Assembly (NCBI GenBank): GCA_026168455.1
Contig: CM047429.1
Coordinates: 53,947,027-54,011,026 of the forward strand
Length of the DNA: 64,000 nt
Direction of reading: 5' to 3'
From: Theocolax elegans
Lineage: Eukaryota > Arthropoda > Insecta > Hymenoptera > Cerocephalidae
The notes under the pieces are model-generated. The model saw only the letters and a program-made list of their open reading frames with translations, was not told where the DNA came from and made no database searches. The translations under genes and the position numbers were made by a program. This document shows positions 61,201 to 64,000 of this stretch, piece after piece; the first letter of the stretch is position 1; each line of letters begins with the position of its first letter.

Positions 61201-63262
61201 TATACATCATCGATCACCTGCGCATTCAAAATAGATGAAGTAAATTATAATAAAATTTACTTCAAATTCTACAAAATATTTACTCGCAAATCATTTCATT
61301 GCGACTAATTAATTCACATTTTTGTTGTATAAGTTAAACATGATTTGAAAACGCAGTAAGGTATATATATGTAACAACCACCATATAAAAATACTATTAA
61401 CCCCGATACAATTGAACAAAATGAATTACGAGATGTATCGGTGACCTAAAAAAAACTTGTCATATAATTCCGGTTACCAAATCCTCGGTTTTACGTGATT
61501 CATTTAATTTTATTTTTAGGAAAAAGTTGATAGAAGGTTCCCGTGGTATACTCCAAGGTACAAGCTCGTTATTATTATGTTTCGACGAGAGCGAAGTACG
61601 TAAAATCATTCGGGAGTGCAAACGTGTCCTTGACTATTTGGCAGTCGCCGAAGTCATTGAAACCATGGAAGATCTCGTACACTTTTTGAAAAATTTAAGT
61701 CCGTGCCTTAGTAAAGTATCGAGGGAAGTTAGCGCCCGTGAAAAAGAATTGACTCACCAAGTACACAGAGAAATTTTGATCAGGTGTTTAGATCAGGTAA
61801 ATACATTTTTTTTTATTCACTTAATACTATACTGGTACATATCCGCTTATTCTAAATGTGAATGCGTAATAATCGTGGTGTGCCAAATAAAACTTCGTCA
61901 GCGCCATGAAAATGTCATTAATTTAACTTCTAAAATGTAGTTCAGTGAGACAATGTTTCACTTTGCTAGAGTATAATTCTTTGCATACGTATTTTCGTGA
62001 TATAATTAATGGCGAATTTATTTTCTTCAAAGTGTATTTTAATTCTTTATTATTATATACAACTTGTTTTCGTACTACTATCATCGTTTTTTTCGGAAAT
62101 TTAACAAAATGTATTTGTAGTTGTATATGAGAAAATTAAACGTTTAATTTTTACAAAAAAAGTTACACCTTTACGCACAATTCGAATAAAATATTTGTTA
62201 GTTATATATAAAAATATTAAGAAATAAAAATGTTATAGGTGAAAACATTAGCTCCAATACTCATTTGCTCGATGAAAATTTTCATTCATATCATATCGAG
62301 TGGTGGCAAAGGAGCAGAAGAAGCAGCTGAGAATCGTAACTACTTGTCGGGTCGTATGTCCGAAGAAATAAACGAAATTATTCGTGTACTTCAATTGACG
62401 ACCTACGACGAGGATGAATGGGATGCTGATCAATTGACGGTACAATTGTTGATCAAAGAGTAACAAAAAAATGATACCAAGTAAATTGATAAATTTATTT
62501 TAATGTTCAATGTCTGTAGGTATTGAAGAAAGCGCAAAGCGCGATCGAGTCGCGAGTTAAACCAGCCTTCGATTGGCTCGATAATGGTAATGCACTCAGG
62601 GGCGGAGTCGGAGAAAAGAGCCTCAGACAGATAATCGAGCAGGCTGGTCGATTGGCCGATCGATATCTACCACCCTCTCAGGCTACTCCTATTGCTAAAT
62701 TGTCATCGGAATTGACGACTATGACCGATGCTCTTTGTGAGCTTCGCCAAAACGATAAAGGTAATTATCTTTCAATTTCTATATGAACGAGTTCTTTTAT
62801 AATGATTTATTATCTCTGTTAAAATGTAATAGTAAATGTAACATAGTAATATGTCATATAATTTTAAAATACCGTATAAATTATTATTTTGCTACAACAA
62901 ATCGGTACATATAGACTATTTTTTCACTATTACTTAATTTTGTGATACTTCATAGATAATTCCATTAAATATTACAACATAGAAATAATACAACATAAAA
63001 ATTATATGCATCAAAATTCTTGTATCTAGGTACGTCGCCCCAAGGAGAAGCTCTGGCTCGTGGAATTAAAGAAAAAGTAAACGAGCTGCGATCTAATATA
63101 TCATCAGCTATCGTTGCCGCTGACAAATCCGGTACCGTCCAAACTGCCCATACTGTTGCCGGACGGCTCGAGCAAGCAAACAAGTGGCTTTTGAATCCTC
63201 AACATGACGACAAAGGTCTCGGGCAAAAAGCCATTGCTTTAATTATTCAAGAGGGCAAGAAG
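52286..63262 (+). CDS. Vinc: Vinculin, N-terminal exons (continues beyond window)
   Basis: Cytoplasmic adaptor linking talin at integrin adhesions and alpha-catenin at cell junctions to F-actin. Exons: 52286-52342, 58171-58278, 58375-58520 (or the duplicate pair 60061-60168, 60265-60410), 61520-61796, 62239-62439, 62520-62760 and 63030-63262. Using one exon 2-3 pair gives 421 residues, starting [19 protein letters not shown], almost the vertebrate start. Head domain D1 landmarks are [66 protein letters not shown] and [11 protein letters not shown]. The D2-type repeat follows with [18 protein letters not shown] and [20 protein letters not shown]. The remaining head, Pro-rich linker and tail lie right of the window. 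Intron 1 is 5.8 kb. Confidence 0.95.
52343..55100 (+). other. Vinculin intron 1, 5' part
   Basis: Mostly AT-rich. A GC-richer island at about 54240-54640 contains a consensus CArG box. A CT-rich tract lies at about 52808-52828. No additional exon recognised. Confidence 0.55.
54562..54571. promoter_or_regulatory. CArG box CCATAAAAGG in vinculin intron 1
   Basis: Exact match to CC(A/T)6GG, the serum response factor site, in a GC-richer island; a near-match CCTATATGAA lies about 30 bp upstream. Vinculin is a known SRF/MRTF target in vertebrates. By composition a few such matches are expected in 64 kb, so this is suggestive only. Confidence 0.35.
55101..55175. repeat. 75-nt hairpin next to the foldback element
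   Basis: The 28-base arms (left CCTAACTATTATAACG, right ending ATAATAATTAGG) pair with about three mismatches around a loop of about 19 bases. It could be a mini-MITE or a small hairpin RNA. Confidence 0.7.
55189..56446. mobile_element. Large foldback element, 1258 bp
   Basis: The ends GGGCTATTTCACGTCAAG and CTTGACGTGAAATAGCCC are perfect inverse copies, and the arms stay nearly complementary for several hundred bases (about 55189-55640 against 55995-56446). A core starting TCTTGGCCAATAATCTAACC occurs three times: inverted near 55595-55630, direct near 55702 and direct near 56012. The central part is a partial extra copy of an arm. Flanks are ATATAT on both sides, so the target duplication is ambiguous. 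No coding frame. Superfamily unknown. Confidence 0.82.
56447..57363 (+). other. Vinculin intron 1, 3' part
   Basis: AT-rich intron between the foldback element and tandem duplication E. Nothing else recognised. Confidence 0.55.
57364..59251 (+). repeat. Tandem duplication E, copy 1, with vinculin exons 2-3
   Basis: The unit of about 1,889 bp begins GTTTATCTAATAATTTTG and ends AACAAAAAAAATTAA. It contains vinculin exon 2 (58171-58278), exon 3 (58375-58520) and flanking introns. Its exons are identical to those of copy 2. Confidence 0.95.
59252..61140 (+). repeat. Tandem duplication E, copy 2
   Basis: Head-to-tail copy of 57364-59251. Differences are mostly short indels in A/T runs or TA repeats, for example around 59637-59650, 60660 and 60688. 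Confidence 0.95.
60061..60410 (+). CDS. Duplicate of vinculin exons 2 and 3
   Basis: 60061-60168 and 60265-60410 repeat exons 2 and 3 without change and keep their acceptors and donors. Exon 2 starts in phase 0 while exon 3 ends with two bases of a codon. Splicing copy-1 exon 3 to copy-2 exon 2 would therefore shift frame and reach TAA early in the next exon. Only one pair, or exon 2 of copy 1 with exon 3 of copy 2, can be used in a productive mRNA. It may be an assembly artefact. Confidence 0.85.
61141..61519 (+). other. Vinculin intron 3, unique 3' part
   Basis: AT-rich sequence between the duplicated block and exon 4, ending in the acceptor TTTTATTTTTAG. Nothing else seen. Confidence 0.7.
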
Positions 63263-63432
63263 GTAACTCTCGTCATGCTCTCTCATGTATTTATCTTGTT
63301 CCTGCGTATTAACTTGTATAAACGCTTGACAAGTACAAATTTACTTTGGTTCTTTGATTCGTTGGGTTCATTCAACATATTATAATAGATTTATAGTTAA
63401 ACGTTTGTTATGAATAATGAAGAAATATTAAA

Positions 63433-63433
63433 A

Positions 63434-63494
<61 letters not shown>
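63433..63494. repeat. (ATT)n microsatellite
   Basis: About 60 bases of uninterrupted ATT repeat in the vinculin intron, directly abutting the T-run of the retrotransposon. On the minus strand this reads A-run followed by (AAT)n, so it may belong to the element's tail. Confidence 0.9.
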
Positions 63495-63497
<3 letters not shown>

Positions 63498-64000
63498 TTT
63501 TTTTTTTTTTTTTTTTTTTCGTGGGAAACTGGAGAAATCTTACATAAGACGACGACGAGGGTCCGCACTCGTCGCCAGTGCCGGATTCTTACCGGCTAAA
63601 ACTCCAAACCCAACGCTTTCACCTGCCCAGCCCGGAACTGTTTTTCACATTACTTCAAGCTGGGAGGCGTGTCTTGTGACATGCGTCAATTCGGTCGGTC
63701 CTGTTTCTTCTTTCCTCCCTCGATGAGACTGCCACTTATCGTGAAGCGGCCTTTCTGGCGGTATCGAGCGCGCGCCTAAAGGTGGCACAGGCTCCGGACC
63801 CCGCCACGTGAGACACTCCCTCAGCATCCTTTGATGGACAAAGAAAGCATTTGGGAGCGCTCTTGCAATTCTTAAGGTTGTGTCCAGGCTCGCCGCACTT
63901 GTAGCACGACGAGGACCTGTCCACTCCCTTACAATTCCGTTTCGTGTGGCCGAAGTCTAGGCACCGATAGCACCTCTCGACCAAGACTCGATCCCGAACG
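63495..64000 (-). mobile_element. Internally deleted R1/I-type non-LTR retrotransposon, clipped by window
   Basis: On the minus strand: the end of a zinc-knuckle ORF1 (to 63736), about 215 bp of GC-rich 3' sequence, then an A-run of about 25 (63519-63495). The reverse transcriptase ORF that should follow ORF1 is missing. The GC content is sharply higher than in the surrounding AT-rich intron. It is inserted antisense to vinculin. Confidence 0.75.
63736..64000 (-). CDS. Non-LTR retrotransposon ORF1 C-terminal fragment
   Basis: Gag-like nucleic-acid-binding protein of an R1/I-clade element. The frame is open to the window edge and ends at 63736. It shows CYRCLDFGHTKRNC and CYKCGEPGHNLKNC, both C-x2-C-x4-H-x4-C, then a third looser knuckle starting CFLC and ending HVAGSGAC. 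Three such knuckles in this order are typical of ORF1 in R1/TRAS/I elements. An overlapping minus-strand frame (63827-63645) could be the old start of ORF2 but shows no endonuclease motif. Confidence 0.8.
   Translation of the reverse strand, partial: VRDRVLVERCYRCLDFGHTKRNCKGVDRSSSCYKCGEPGHNLKNCKSAPKCFLCPSKDAEGVSHVAGSGACATFRRALDTARKAASR

Noticed and set aside
63433..63494. Array-like repeat considered as a CRISPR or satellite array
   Set aside because: It is a plain trinucleotide microsatellite without spacers, in a eukaryotic intron.

Overview
The window is an AT-rich stretch of an arthropod nuclear genome, most likely an insect and probably a hymenopteran such as an ant. The taxonomic call is inference from intron-rich genes, base composition, gene content and repeats. 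Genes are split into short exons with GT/AG borders, so only parts of each appear as open frames. I rebuilt exon chains by joining conserved protein segments at splice sites in the correct phase.

Layout. 1-15863: no recognised exon; AT-rich sequence with a 2.2 kb tandem duplication, two terminal-inverted-repeat elements and GC-richer islands. This could be intron or 5' flank of the next gene. 15864-30317 (+): the last three exons of a tachykinin receptor (TkR99D-like), with a 12.1 kb intron holding two tandem duplications and a decayed DNA transposon. 34734-35346 (-): the conserved part of AIMP2, a scaffold of the multi-synthetase complex, incomplete at both ends. 35632-37579 (-): complete cytosolic Phe-tRNA synthetase alpha subunit (6 exons, 491 aa). 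38452-41548 (+): complete GRIP-domain golgin GCC2 (10 exons, 742 aa). 44811-47140 (+): complete mitochondrial glutamate carrier SLC25A22-like (7 exons, 314 aa). 48428-49933 (-): complete V-ATPase subunit E (5 exons, 226 aa). 52286-63262 (+): the first seven coding exons of vinculin, running off the right edge. 63495-64000 (-): an internally deleted R1/I-type non-LTR retrotransposon in a vinculin intron.

The genes do not form one pathway. FARSA and AIMP2 both serve tRNA charging and lie on the same strand a few hundred bases apart. GCC2 (Golgi tethering) and V-ATPase E (organelle acidification) both act in the endomembrane system. FARSA/GCC2 and V-ATPase E/vinculin are head-to-head pairs; SLC25A22/V-ATPase E are tail-to-tail.

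The most striking non-coding signal is a set of near-identical head-to-tail duplications of 1.4-2.2 kb (2303-6690, 19514-22376, 26637-29986, 57364-61140). One copies vinculin exons 2 and 3. The copies differ mainly by single bases and short homopolymer or microsatellite indels. That fits allelic copies laid end to end by an assembler as well as recent real duplication. Also notable are a 1.26 kb foldback element in vinculin intron 1 and a small transposon family spread over the window.
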